Of a stretch of 64,000 bases of DNA, positions 46,123 to 54,802 are shown piece by piece. The notes under the pieces were generated by a model. That model was given only the letters and a program-made list of their open reading frames with translations, had not been told where the DNA came from and did no database searches. The stretch's first letter is position 1; the number at the start of each line of letters is the position of its first letter. Where the stretch lies: assembly GCF_026625725.1 (NCBI RefSeq), contig NZ_CP113060.1, positions 2,424,001-2,488,000 on the forward strand, given 5' to 3'. The translations under genes and the position numbers were made by a program. The DNA comes from Pseudomonas sp. SL4(2022) (GTDB lineage Bacteria > Pseudomonadota > Gammaproteobacteria > Pseudomonadales > Pseudomonadaceae).

Positions 46123-46677
46123 ATGACTGCACGGGCCCTGATCAGCGTTGCCGATGGTATCGAAGACCTTGAATGCGTAACCCTGATTGACGTACTGCGG
46201 CGTGCCGAGGTTGAGGTGGTGGTGGCCAGCATCGAAAGCCGGCGGATGATCACCTGTGCCCGTGGCACGCGCCTGACCGCCGATATCATGCTGGTGGATG
46301 TGCTGGCCCAGCCCTTCGACCTGATCGTGCTGCCTGGCGGCATGCCGGGCGCGCAGCGCCTGGCCGAGCATGAGCCGCTGGCTGAGCGGCTGCGTGAGCA
46401 GGCCAAGGCCGGCAAGCTGTTCGCGGCTATCTGCGCGGCGCCCGCCGTCGCCCTGCAGCAGTACGGCGTGCTCAGGCAGCGGCGCATGACTTGCTATCCG
46501 GCGTTCAGTGATCGCTTGAGCGGTTGTGTGTTTGTCGATCAGCCGGTGGTGGTCGATGGCAACTGCATCACCAGCCAGGGCCCTGGCACGGCCCTGGCGT
46601 TTGCCCTGACCCTGGTTGAACAGCTGTGTGGCAAGGCCGTGCGCAAGCAGGTCGCCGACGCCATGCTGGTGGGTTGA
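46123..46677 (+). CDS. DJ-1/PfpI family protein (YajL-like)
   Basis: The 184-residue protein has the DJ-1 fold motifs: MTARALISVADGIEDLECVT with Glu14, DLIVLPGGMPGAQRL and the nucleophile elbow FAAICAAPAVAL with Cys104. Such proteins act as glyoxalase III or in protection from carbonyl and oxidative stress; the exact reaction in Pseudomonas is unsettled. AAGGAG lies 7 bases before ATG. It stands alone between the permease and the molybdenum hydroxylase cluster. Confidence 0.92.
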   Translation: MTARALISVADGIEDLECVTLIDVLRRAEVEVVVASIESRRMITCARGTRLTADIMLVDVLAQPFDLIVLPGGMPGAQRLAEHEPLAERLREQAKAGKLFAAICAAPAVALQQYGVLRQRRMTCYPAFSDRLSGCVFVDQPVVVDGNCITSQGPGTALAFALTLVEQLCGKAVRKQVADAMLVG

Positions 46678-46974
46678 CGCGGCAACCTCCGCTTTCGACG
46701 GCCTTTGCGCAGCCCTTGCTGGGCGGTTCGCGTTATTCCGTCTATCGAGCCGGCTTGGCGGCATGATGACGCCCGTTTTAGAGACGCTGTTGCAAACTTA
46801 TCTGACTTCAAGGGCAGGTTTTTATTCTGTTGTGGCCATGACTTGAGTAGAATCTGACTTCCAGGTCAATAAATCTGTCGTCTACGCTGATTATGCTCCG
46901 TGCTTGTAAGCGGCGCGCCTGTCTCTCTTTTGTTCACGCAAGCGGCCAGGCTGCCCTGGCCCCGAGGAACGGAC

Positions 46975-49803
46975 ATGTCCACTCCTGAGTTATCCCGCCG
47001 TGCCTTTCTGCAAGGCAGCGTCATCGCCGGTATCGGCATCAGCTTCGCCCCGCTGGGCAGCAAGGCTTTTGCAGCATTGTTCGAAGAGCGCGTCACGCGC
47101 TTGCCGCAGCCCTGGTATGACGCCAGTGGCAAAGCCGTGGCGCGCATCGACGGGGTGTCCAAGGCCTGTGGGGCCAAGGTGTTTGCCCGCGATATCCGCG
47201 CCAAGGACATGCCCGGCTGGCCGCAGCAGCAAGGACATGCGCTGCTGCTCAAGGCCACGCGCACCGAGCAGCTGTACCAGGGCTTCGATCTGTCGGTACT
47301 GCCGGCCGAGTTGCAGCCGCAGCGGGTGGTCACCGCCAGTGACCTGCGCAAGGACGGCATCAGCTTCCCGGATGGCCACAACCTCGACCCGCTGCTGCCC
47401 GAAGGCCAGGTGCCGATGTTTATCGGTCACCCGGTGGCACTGCTGATCTGGCATGACTTCGAGCGCTATCGTCAGGCCAAGAGCATTCTCAAGTTCAACG
47501 ACAAGGTGATCCGCTACGGCGAGCAGGCGCCGGCGTTCCAGAGTGACCCATACGGTAGCTTCCGCTTCGTGCGGGTCGGCGGCGCCACGCCGTTTGAAGT
47601 CGACAAGTTTTCCAGCCTCAAGGACAGCATGCTGTTCCCGCTGATCCACAACCGCAAACCGGCCTGGGGCGAGGGTAAGGTCAGTGGCGACCTGACTCAG
47701 CAGGGCCTGTACCACGCCGAACAGATGCTCAACCAGCTGCAGACTCCTCCGGACGACTGGCTGGTGTTCGATGAGCGCTTCACCACCCAGTCCATCGAAC
47801 CGGCCGCGCTGGAAGCCGACAATGGCAACGGCTGGTTTGACGTGGCCAGCGGCACCCTGCATTTTGTGGTCGCCACCCAATGCCCGTTCGAAGTGGCCGA
47901 GCAGACCGCGCACATGCTCGCGCCGTCACGTTTCGCCGTGAAGACGCTGAACATGCACCCCGGTTATACCGTCGGTTACGGTTCCAAGGACAACAACATC
48001 TTCGTCTTCTACGCTGCCCTGGCCGCAATTTACGGCGACGGTGTGCCGGTGCGCCTGGCCAATGACCGCTATGAGCAGTTCCAGAGCGGCATCAAGCGCC
48101 ATTCCTTCGATATGCATTACCAGCTGGCGGTGAACAAGCAGGATCACAGCTTCCAGATCTTCCGCGCGCACATGGATGTCGACGGCGGTGGGCGCGCCAA
48201 CTACAGCTCCTCGGTGGCGGCGGTCGGCGCCACGGCGGCGCAATCGATCTACTACCTGCCGCGCAGCGACCTGGCGGCCACCGCCTACTATTCGCGCGGT
48301 GTCGAAGCGGGCTCGATGCGCGGATACGGCACCCTGCAGACCATGGCGGCCACCGAGATGATGGTGGACGAAGTGGCCGAGCGGTTGAGCCTCGATGCCA
48401 TCGAGCTGCGCAAGAAGAACGTGTTCCAGTCCGGCATGAAGAACACCCAGGGCGCGATCCCGGCCGGCGCTCTGCGTCTCGACGAAATCCTCGACAAGGC
48501 CGCGCAGCACGAAATCTGGAAGAACCGCGTCGCACGCAAGCAGCGCTTCGATGCCGACGACCCGGACAATCTGTACGGCGTCGGCTTTGCCATCTGCCAG
48601 AAGGATTTCGGCACCGGCTCCGAAGCACCGATGGCCAGCCTGGAGTTCAGTGCCGATGGCCGCGTCAGCCTGCGCCAGATTGCCATCGACATGGGCACCG
48701 GCATGGCCACCTCGCAGGCCTTGCTGGTCGCCGATTACCTCGGTCAGCCCGCTGATGAAATCAAGACGGGCGAAACCGAGTGGAGCGAGCTGGCCCTGAT
48801 CACCAGTGGCAATCCCTACATCATCAGCCAGGCCGAGCAGGACGCCGCGCTGCGCAACCCGCGCTGGGTCGGCAAGCTGGCCTCGCCGTCGTCGGCGACC
48901 AACTCGTCCTATTACAGCGGGCACGCCACCCGCGAGGCGGCACGTTTGCTGTTTATCCACGGCCTGTGGCCGGCTGCCCTGGCCATTTGGGGGCGGGGCG
49001 AGCACGGCGGGCTGGCCAACCCTTATGTGGTGCGCCGCGAGAATGCGCACTGGGTCGAGGGCAAGCTGACGGCTGATGGCATGCCGCCGATTCCCTTCAA
49101 ATTGCTGGCGCACAAAGCCCATGAGCTGGGATTGGTCACCGGTATCAGCGTGCACGGGTTCAACCGCTGGAGCTGGGCCGAGGGCGAGTTCGAGATCAAC
49201 GGCCAGCGCGAGCATGTGCCGCTGGATGCGCTGGCGGTGAAATACGGCGACGGTGCAACCGCTGCGAAGAAGGCGCAGATGAGCCGCAAGGGTTTCCACC
49301 TGCTTGACCGCATCAGCATCAATTACCCGGTGACCCAGCTGAACAACGCCATGGTCACCTACTACAGCCCAGTGGCCACCCTGGTCGAGGTCAAAGTCAA
49401 CAAGGGTAGCGGCGAGGCGCGGGTGATCAACCATCACTCCTGGCTCGAATGCGGCCGGGTGATCGTCGAGCAACTGGTGCTCGGTCAGCTCGAAGGCGGT
49501 ATCGCCATGGGCATCGGCCACGCGCTGCTGGAAGAAATGCCGCTGTATGAAGGCGGCCCCGGCGACGGCACCTGGAACTTCAACCGTTACCAGCTGCCGC
49601 GCGCCAAGGATTGCGCGGTGTGGTCGCAAAGCGCGGAGATTTTGCCGCCCTTATCACCCAGCGACCCCGCCAAGGGCATCGCCGAAGTGGTGATGATTCC
49701 GGTGGTCGGCGCCATCGTCAACGCGGTGGCCCACGCTACCGGCAAGCGCCTGCGCGACCTTCCCCTGACTCCGGCCCGCATCAAGGAGGCCCTCCATGGC
49801 TAA
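46975..49803 (+). CDS. Tat-exported molybdenum hydroxylase, large subunit (xanthine dehydrogenase family)
   Basis: The 942-residue protein begins MSTPELSRRAFLQGSVIAGI, a twin-arginine signal, so the folded enzyme acts in the periplasm. It has the aldehyde oxidase/xanthine dehydrogenase molybdopterin-binding domains (AGSMRGYGTLQTMAATEM; GFAICQKDFGTGSEAP; IDMGTGMATSQAL) and near the end KGIAEVVMIPVVGAIVNAV, where the catalytic glutamate of the usual GVGE motif is kept. It resembles the isoquinoline/nicotinate-type two-subunit enzymes without FAD subunit. The substrate is unknown; aldehydes or N-heterocycles are candidates. GAGG precedes the ATG. The 297 bases upstream hold no clear gene. Confidence 0.92.
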   Translation: MSTPELSRRAFLQGSVIAGIGISFAPLGSKAFAALFEERVTRLPQPWYDASGKAVARIDGVSKACGAKVFARDIRAKDMPGWPQQQGHALLLKATRTEQLYQGFDLSVLPAELQPQRVVTASDLRKDGISFPDGHNLDPLLPEGQVPMFIGHPVALLIWHDFERYRQAKSILKFNDKVIRYGEQAPAFQSDPYGSFRFVRVGGATPFEVDKFSSLKDSMLFPLIHNRKPAWGEGKVSGDLTQQGLYHAEQMLNQLQTPPDDWLVFDERFTTQSIEPAALEADNGNGWFDVASGTLHFVVATQCPFEVAEQTAHMLAPSRFAVKTLNMHPGYTVGYGSKDNNIFVFYAALAAIYGDGVPVRLANDRYEQFQSGIKRHSFDMHYQLAVNKQDHSFQIFRAHMDVDGGGRANYSSSVAAVGATAAQSIYYLPRSDLAATAYYSRGVEAGSMRGYGTLQTMAATEMMVDEVAERLSLDAIELRKKNVFQSGMKNTQGAIPAGALRLDEILDKAAQHEIWKNRVARKQRFDADDPDNLYGVGFAICQKDFGTGSEAPMASLEFSADGRVSLRQIAIDMGTGMATSQALLVADYLGQPADEIKTGETEWSELALITSGNPYIISQAEQDAALRNPRWVGKLASPSSATNSSYYSGHATREAARLLFIHGLWPAALAIWGRGEHGGLANPYVVRRENAHWVEGKLTADGMPPIPFKLLAHKAHELGLVTGISVHGFNRWSWAEGEFEINGQREHVPLDALAVKYGDGATAAKKAQMSRKGFHLLDRISINYPVTQLNNAMVTYYSPVATLVEVKVNKGSGEARVINHHSWLECGRVIVEQLVLGQLEGGIAMGIGHALLEEMPLYEGGPGDGTWNFNRYQLPRAKDCAVWSQSAEILPPLSPSDPAKGIAEVVMIPVVGAIVNAVAHATGKRLRDLPLTPARIKEALHG

Positions 49804-50335
49804 GCGCCTGCTCAGCATGATTATCAACAGCCAGGCCGTCGGCCCGATGGAAGTGGCTGATGACCTGATGATGATCGACTTTCTGCACGAATACCTGAAC
49901 CTCACCGGCTCGCGCCTAGGCTGCGGACAGGGCGTGTGCCACGCCTGTGTGGCGATCCTCGACAAGCCCGACGGCACCAGTGAGGAAATCCGCACCTGCA
50001 TCACTGGCGCGCATTTCTTCGACGGCAAGCGCATTCGCACCATCGAAGGCCACGCCAAGCGTGATGCCCAGGGCGAAGTCAGCCAGCTCAACCCGATCCA
50101 GCAGAAGTTCGTCGACCAGTTTGCCTTTCAGTGCAGCTACTGCACGCCGGGCTACGTCAACGCCGCCACCGTGCTGGTGGAAAGACTCCAGCGTCAGCCG
50201 GTCAAGCGCAGCGAGCTGGAAGGCGAGATCGAAGGCGCTCTGGGCAAGCACATCTGCCGCTGCACCGGCTACGTGCGCTACTACAACGCCGCGCGCGATG
50301 TGGTCGAGTCCCTCGGCCTGGTCAAGGAAGGCTAA
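49796..50335 (+). CDS. 2Fe-2S subunit of the molybdenum hydroxylase
   Basis: The 179-residue protein carries electrons from the molybdenum centre through two 2Fe-2S clusters. The plant-ferredoxin cluster ligands are C43, C48, C51 and C68 (RLGCGQGVCHACVAI), and the C-terminal cluster is CSYC with CRC (FQCSYCTPGYVN; HICRCTGYVRYY). In the first motif the usual CGAC is CHAC, so His49 replaces glycine. There is no signal peptide, so it must leave the cell bound to the Tat-carrying large subunit. It overlaps that gene by 8 bases with AAGGAGG upstream. Confidence 0.94.
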   Translation: MAKRLLSMIINSQAVGPMEVADDLMMIDFLHEYLNLTGSRLGCGQGVCHACVAILDKPDGTSEEIRTCITGAHFFDGKRIRTIEGHAKRDAQGEVSQLNPIQQKFVDQFAFQCSYCTPGYVNAATVLVERLQRQPVKRSELEGEIEGALGKHICRCTGYVRYYNAARDVVESLGLVKEG

Positions 50336-50337
50336 GC

Positions 50338-51546
50338 ATGAAAACCATTCTGATTGCCCTGACCATGCTCCTGCCGCTGGCTGCCCAGGCGGCCGATCAA
50401 CAACTGATCGAACGCGGCAAGTACCTGGCGCGCGCCGCCGACTGTGTGGCCTGCCACAGCGTCGAGGGCGGTGCCGAATACGCCGGCGGTCTGCCGCTGG
50501 AGTCGCCGTTCGGCACCATCTACGGCACCAACATCACCCCGGACAAGCAGTACGGTATTGGCGAGTACAGCGCCGATGATTTCTACCGCGCAGTGGCTGA
50601 AGGTGAGCGGCGTGATGGCAGCAAGCTCTATCCGGCCATGCCGTACACCTCCTATCACCTGCTTAAGCGCGAAGACTCCGATGCCATCTACGCCTACCTG
50701 ATGAGCCTGGAACCGATCGCCAAACCCAGTCCGCAAACCAGCCTGAGCTTCCCGTTCAATGTGCGTTTCGGCCTGAGCTTCTGGAACATGCTCTACAAGA
50801 GCCGCGTGCAAATGCTGCCGGCCGACGGCAAAAGCGAGACTTGGCAGCGCGGCCAGTACCTGGTCGAGGCGTTGGGTCATTGCGGTGAGTGCCATACGCC
50901 GCGTAATGCCCTCGGCGCGTTGCAGCAGGATCAGCGTCTGCAAGGTGGCGTGCTGCTCGGTTACGAGGCCCCCAGCCTGCTCGCCGAGGATCTGGCCGCG
51001 CGCGGCTGGAGCACCGACGACCTGGCGACCTTCCTCAAGCACGGCATCAGCGCTCAGGGTTCGATGTTCAACGAGATGTACCCGGTGCTGCACCACAGCA
51101 CTCAGTACCTGCCTCTGGACGACCACAAAGCCATGGCCACCTACCTGCTCGGCGATCAACCGCCAGCACCGCGCAAGGTGAGCGCGGTGGTCTTCGAACA
51201 GCTTGACGCCAGCGCCCAGCAAGGCCGTCAGCACTACCTCAACCTGTGCGCCGGTTGCCATGGCGTGGCGGGTGATGGCGTGCCGCATGTGGCTGTGGCG
51301 ATGGATGGCAACACCACCCTGCGCTTGAACGATGCCCGCAACCTGTTGCGGGTGATCGATGACGGCATCAAGGAGCAGCAGTTCACCGGTTTCGAGCGCA
51401 TGCAGCCGATGCCGGGCTTCAGCGACAAGCTGGATGACGGGCAGATGCGCGACCTGCTGCATTACCTGCGTCAGGCTTGGGGTGGCCAGGCTGCTGAGCT
51501 GAGCCCGCAACAGGTCAGCCAGTTGCGCAGCGAGAAAGGCCATTGA
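50338..51546 (+). CDS. Triheme cytochrome c, electron acceptor of the molybdenum hydroxylase
   Basis: The 402-residue protein has a signal peptide (MKTILIALTMLLPLAAQA) and three CxxCH heme sites at C36-H40 (CVACH), C182-H186 (CGECH) and C304-H308 (CAGCH). It is of the same kind as the large subunit of alcohol and gluconate dehydrogenase cytochromes. Placed 2 bases after the 2Fe-2S gene, it replaces the FAD subunit and passes electrons to the respiratory chain in the periplasm. A membrane anchor is not evident. Confidence 0.94.
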   Translation: MKTILIALTMLLPLAAQAADQQLIERGKYLARAADCVACHSVEGGAEYAGGLPLESPFGTIYGTNITPDKQYGIGEYSADDFYRAVAEGERRDGSKLYPAMPYTSYHLLKREDSDAIYAYLMSLEPIAKPSPQTSLSFPFNVRFGLSFWNMLYKSRVQMLPADGKSETWQRGQYLVEALGHCGECHTPRNALGALQQDQRLQGGVLLGYEAPSLLAEDLAARGWSTDDLATFLKHGISAQGSMFNEMYPVLHHSTQYLPLDDHKAMATYLLGDQPPAPRKVSAVVFEQLDASAQQGRQHYLNLCAGCHGVAGDGVPHVAVAMDGNTTLRLNDARNLLRVIDDGIKEQQFTGFERMQPMPGFSDKLDDGQMRDLLHYLRQAWGGQAAELSPQQVSQLRSEKGH

Positions 51547-51562
51547 GGCTGGGTGAATCCTG

Positions 51563-52534
51563 ATGCAGCACCTTGATCTACTGGTCGTCCGCCAGGCGCT
51601 GCAATGGTCCGTTGCGGGGCAGTGCGTGTGGCTGTGCACGGTGCTGAGCACCTACGGCTCGGCACCGCGCGCGCCGGGTTCGCTGCTGGCCGCCACGGCT
51701 GGTGGCGAATGGATCGGCTCGTTGTCCGGTGGTTGCGTCGAGGATGAGTTTCTTGAACGCCTGGCCGCTGGGGCCTTTCCTGAGCCTGTGCACCTGGTGC
51801 GCTACGGCGATGGCAGCGACCCACACTCGCAGATCAGCCTGCCCTGCGGTGGCGTGCTGGACGTGCTGGTGGAAAACCTACCCGCCGACTGCGCGGTACA
51901 GGCGCACCTGCGTGAGCTGGAAAGCGCTTTGGCGGGCCAGCGCCGGCTGATCCGCGACGTGGCGCTACCCAGCGGTGCCCGCGACTTGCTGGCCGACAAC
52001 ACGCAGGGGCCGCGGGTGGAGCGTCAGCCAAATCGGCTGCGCCTGCGCGTCGGTGCAGCCCAGCGCTTGCTGCTGGCGGGTTACTCCTCGGTAGCGCAGG
52101 TCTGTGCGCAGTTTGCCCAGGGGCTGGGCTTCGAGGTGGTGCTCTGCGAACCACGCGAGGAGGTGCTGCAGGGCATCAATTTGCCGGGGGTGGAGATCCG
52201 CCGTGAGCTGCCGTCCGAGGTGATTCGCCTGGGCGGCTGCCATGCCGACACTGCCGTGGTGGCGCTGACCCATGATCCGCGTATCGATGACCTGGCGATG
52301 ATCGAGGCCGTGCGCACCGAGGCCTTTTATATCGGCGTGATGGGCTCACGCGTGACCAGCGCCAAACGTTTCGAGCGCCTGCGTCGGGTTGGCGGTCTGG
52401 ATGATGCGCAGTTGGCGCGGATCATTGCGCCAATCGGGCTGAACCTGGGCAGCAAGACCCCGGCGGAAATCGCCCTGGCGGTACTCGCCGATATTCTGCG
52501 GGTGCGCAACGGTCTGGCACGGGATGCGCTCTAG
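51563..52534 (+). CDS. XdhC/CoxF-family molybdenum enzyme maturation factor
   Basis: The 323-residue protein has the XdhC N-terminal domain (TYGSAPRAPGSLLAATAGGE; GSLSGGCVEDEF, with the conserved GGCVE) and the Rossmann C-terminal domain (LLLAGYSSVAQVCAQFAQGL; YIGVMGSRVTSAKR). XdhC proteins bind the sulfurated molybdenum cofactor and deliver it to xanthine dehydrogenase-type apoenzymes. Its place directly after the cytochrome suggests service to the hydroxylase encoded upstream. The ribosome site (GAGG) is distant, so the start is moderately sure. Confidence 0.92.
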   Translation: MQHLDLLVVRQALQWSVAGQCVWLCTVLSTYGSAPRAPGSLLAATAGGEWIGSLSGGCVEDEFLERLAAGAFPEPVHLVRYGDGSDPHSQISLPCGGVLDVLVENLPADCAVQAHLRELESALAGQRRLIRDVALPSGARDLLADNTQGPRVERQPNRLRLRVGAAQRLLLAGYSSVAQVCAQFAQGLGFEVVLCEPREEVLQGINLPGVEIRRELPSEVIRLGGCHADTAVVALTHDPRIDDLAMIEAVRTEAFYIGVMGSRVTSAKRFERLRRVGGLDDAQLARIIAPIGLNLGSKTPAEIALAVLADILRVRNGLARDAL

Positions 52535-52535
52535 C

Positions 52536-53108
52536 ATGCCGCGCGTCGTGGCCTTGTTGCTGGCGGCCGGGCGTGGCCGGCGCTTCGGCAGCGACAAGCG
52601 CCTAGCGCGTTTGCCGGACGGTCGCGGCCTACTGGCGGCCAGTGCCGAGCGGGCGTTGCAGGTGTTCGCTGAGGTGCATGTACTGCTGCGCGACGAGGAC
52701 GATGCGCAGGCGCTGGGGCTGCCTGCGGCGTGCCGGGTGATCCGTTGCCGCGACGCTGATCAGGGCATGGGCCACAGCCTGGCGGCCGGTGTGCAGGCCT
52801 TGGCCGGTTGCGAGGCCGACGCCATCGCCGTGCTGCTCGGCGACATGCCCTGGGTGGCCGCCGACAGCCTGTGGCAACTGTGCCAGCAGGCCGCAGCCGA
52901 GCGCATCGTGTGTCCGCTATATGACGGTCAGCGTGGCCATCCGGTGCTGTTTGGCCGCGCCTTCTGGCCGTCGCTGCAGACCTTGCGGGGTGATGAAGGT
53001 GCGCGCGCGTTGCTGCAGGCGCATGCTGCCGCGTGCCAGGGCATCGCGCTGGCTGATCCGGGTGTGCTGCGCGACGTCGATCGGCCGCCGGCGCTGTTTA
53101 CGCTCTAG
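52536..53108 (+). CDS. MocA-like molybdenum cofactor cytidylyltransferase
   Basis: The 190-residue protein is a MobA/MocA nucleotidyltransferase: MPRVVALLLAAGRGRRFGSD with the LAAGxGxRxG and K of the nucleotide loop, and VLLGDMPWVAAD for the metal site. Next to xdhC it is expected to attach CMP to molybdopterin, giving the MCD form used by this enzyme family. It starts one base after the xdhC stop; an in-frame ATG at 52524 overlapping xdhC is an alternative start. Confidence 0.88.
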   Translation: MPRVVALLLAAGRGRRFGSDKRLARLPDGRGLLAASAERALQVFAEVHVLLRDEDDAQALGLPAACRVIRCRDADQGMGHSLAAGVQALAGCEADAIAVLLGDMPWVAADSLWQLCQQAAAERIVCPLYDGQRGHPVLFGRAFWPSLQTLRGDEGARALLQAHAAACQGIALADPGVLRDVDRPPALFTL

Positions 53109-53195
53109 GCGCTCTTTTGCCCGTGTGGCAGCCCGTCGCGTGACAATCGACCACAGCCGAATTTGGCGCCCCAGGCGCTACTCTCTGCGCATGTC

Positions 53196-53209
53196 TTGAC
53201 CCGCATCAA
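53196..53209. promoter_or_regulatory. ANR/FNR-type box upstream of cioA
   Basis: TTGAC-CCGC-ATCAA differs from the ANR/FNR consensus TTGAT-N4-ATCAA in one base. It is 139 bases before the cioA start. In P. aeruginosa cio expression is repressed by ANR at low oxygen, so a site here is expected; whether it acts as activator or repressor depends on the unknown transcription start. Confidence 0.65.
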
Positions 53210-53348
53210 TGCTCAACGTGCGTGGTTGTGCGGGCGCTTGGCCCCGCGTGATGGCTACCGACCCAGAACAATAATCCCCTGACTGATTGCTTGTGGCTGG
53301 CATGCGCGCCCGTGGCCGTGCCCCGTATCACCTGACTGAGGAAACGCC

Positions 53349-54800
53349 ATGTTTGGATTAGAGGCTCTCGATCTCGCCCGAATCCAGTTCGCTTTTACTA
53401 TTTCCTTTCACATCATCTTTCCGGCCATCACCATCGGCCTGGCCAGTTACCTGGCGGTGCTCGAAGGTCTGTGGCTGAAGACCGGGGAGGAGGTGTACCG
53501 CGATCTGTACCACTTCTGGGCGAAAATCTTTGCGGTCAACTTCGGCATGGGCGTGGTGTCTGGCCTGGTCATGGCCTATCAGTTCGGCACCAACTGGAGC
53601 GCCTTCTCCGACTTTGCCGGGGCGGTCACCGGGCCGCTGCTGACCTATGAAGTGCTTACCGCGTTCTTCCTTGAGGCGGGCTTTCTTGGCGTCATGCTGT
53701 TCGGCTGGAACCGGGTCGGCCCGGGCCTGCACTTCTTCTCCACGGTGATGGTGGCGATCGGCACGCTGATCTCGACCTTCTGGATTCTCGCTTCCAACAG
53801 CTGGATGCACACCCCGCAGGGCTTCGAGATCATCGACGGGCGGGTGATTCCGGTGGACTGGTTCGCCGTGGTGTTCAACCCCTCGTTCCCTTATCGCCTG
53901 CTGCACATGGCCACGGCGGCGTTCCTTGCCACGGCGTTTTTTGTTGGCGCGTCGGCGGCCTGGCACCTGCTGCGCGGGCGCGACAACCCGGCGATCCGCA
54001 AGATGCTGTCGATGGCCATGTGGATGGCCTTGATAGTGGCGCCGATCCAGGCGGTGATTGGCGACTTCCACGGCCTGAATACCCTCAAGTACCAGCCGGC
54101 GAAGATCGCTGCCATCGAAGGCCACTGGGAAAACCATGGCGATGAGCCGACACCGCTGATCCTGTTCGGCTGGCCGGATATGCAGCGTGAAGAAACCCGC
54201 TTCAAGATCGAGATTCCCGCGCTCGGCAGCCTGATCCTGACCCACAGCCTGGACAAGCAGGTGCCGGCGCTCAAGGAGTTCGCCAAGGAAGATCGACCTA
54301 ACTCAACCATCGTGTTCTGGACCTTCCGGATCATGGTTGGCCTGGGCATGCTGATGATCCTCACCGGCCTCTGGGGCCTGTGGCTACGCAGCCGCGGCAT
54401 GTTGTTCCAGAGCCGGCCGTTCCTCCATCTGGCGGTGTGGATGGGCCCGTCGGGGATCATCGCCATCCTCGCCGGCTGGTACACCACGGAAATCGGTCGT
54501 CAGCCCTGGATTATCCAGGGGCTGATGCGCACCGCCGATGCCTCGTCCGGGCACAGTTTTGCGCAGATGAGCCTGACCCTGGTGCTGTTCGTGGTGGTGT
54601 ATTTCGCCCTGTTCGGCGCGGGTATCAGCTACATGATGCGCCTGGTGCGCAAAGGCCCGATCACCGACGAAGGCAAGGCGTCTGCCGAGGGTGGCCCAGG
54701 CCAGAAACGCACGCCGTCGCGTCCGTTGTCTGCGCCTGAAGAGGGGCTGGAAGAAGGGCCGAATGAAGAGCGTGGCGGCTCACTGGTTGAGAGGAATTGA
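53349..54800 (+). CDS. cioA: Cyanide-insensitive quinol oxidase subunit I
   Basis: CioA carries the hemes and quinol site of the bd-type oxidase that reduces oxygen without pumping protons. The 483 residues have His21 (ISFHIIFPAITIG), the EVLTAFFLEAGFLG segment, and GRQPWIIQG; the Q-loop between IGDFHGLN and the last helices is short, which marks the CIO rather than the E. coli CydA branch. The C-terminus has an acidic and proline-rich tail of about 40 residues. GAGG lies 7 bases upstream. An ANR-like box lies upstream. Confidence 0.96.
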   Translation: MFGLEALDLARIQFAFTISFHIIFPAITIGLASYLAVLEGLWLKTGEEVYRDLYHFWAKIFAVNFGMGVVSGLVMAYQFGTNWSAFSDFAGAVTGPLLTYEVLTAFFLEAGFLGVMLFGWNRVGPGLHFFSTVMVAIGTLISTFWILASNSWMHTPQGFEIIDGRVIPVDWFAVVFNPSFPYRLLHMATAAFLATAFFVGASAAWHLLRGRDNPAIRKMLSMAMWMALIVAPIQAVIGDFHGLNTLKYQPAKIAAIEGHWENHGDEPTPLILFGWPDMQREETRFKIEIPALGSLILTHSLDKQVPALKEFAKEDRPNSTIVFWTFRIMVGLGMLMILTGLWGLWLRSRGMLFQSRPFLHLAVWMGPSGIIAILAGWYTTEIGRQPWIIQGLMRTADASSGHSFAQMSLTLVLFVVVYFALFGAGISYMMRLVRKGPITDEGKASAEGGPGQKRTPSRPLSAPEEGLEEGPNEERGGSLVERN

Positions 54801-54802
54801 AT

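Noticed and set aside
47926..49629. 567-codon open frame opposite the Mo hydroxylase gene
   Set aside because: Antisense shadow; no coherent domain, and the plus-strand gene is complete.
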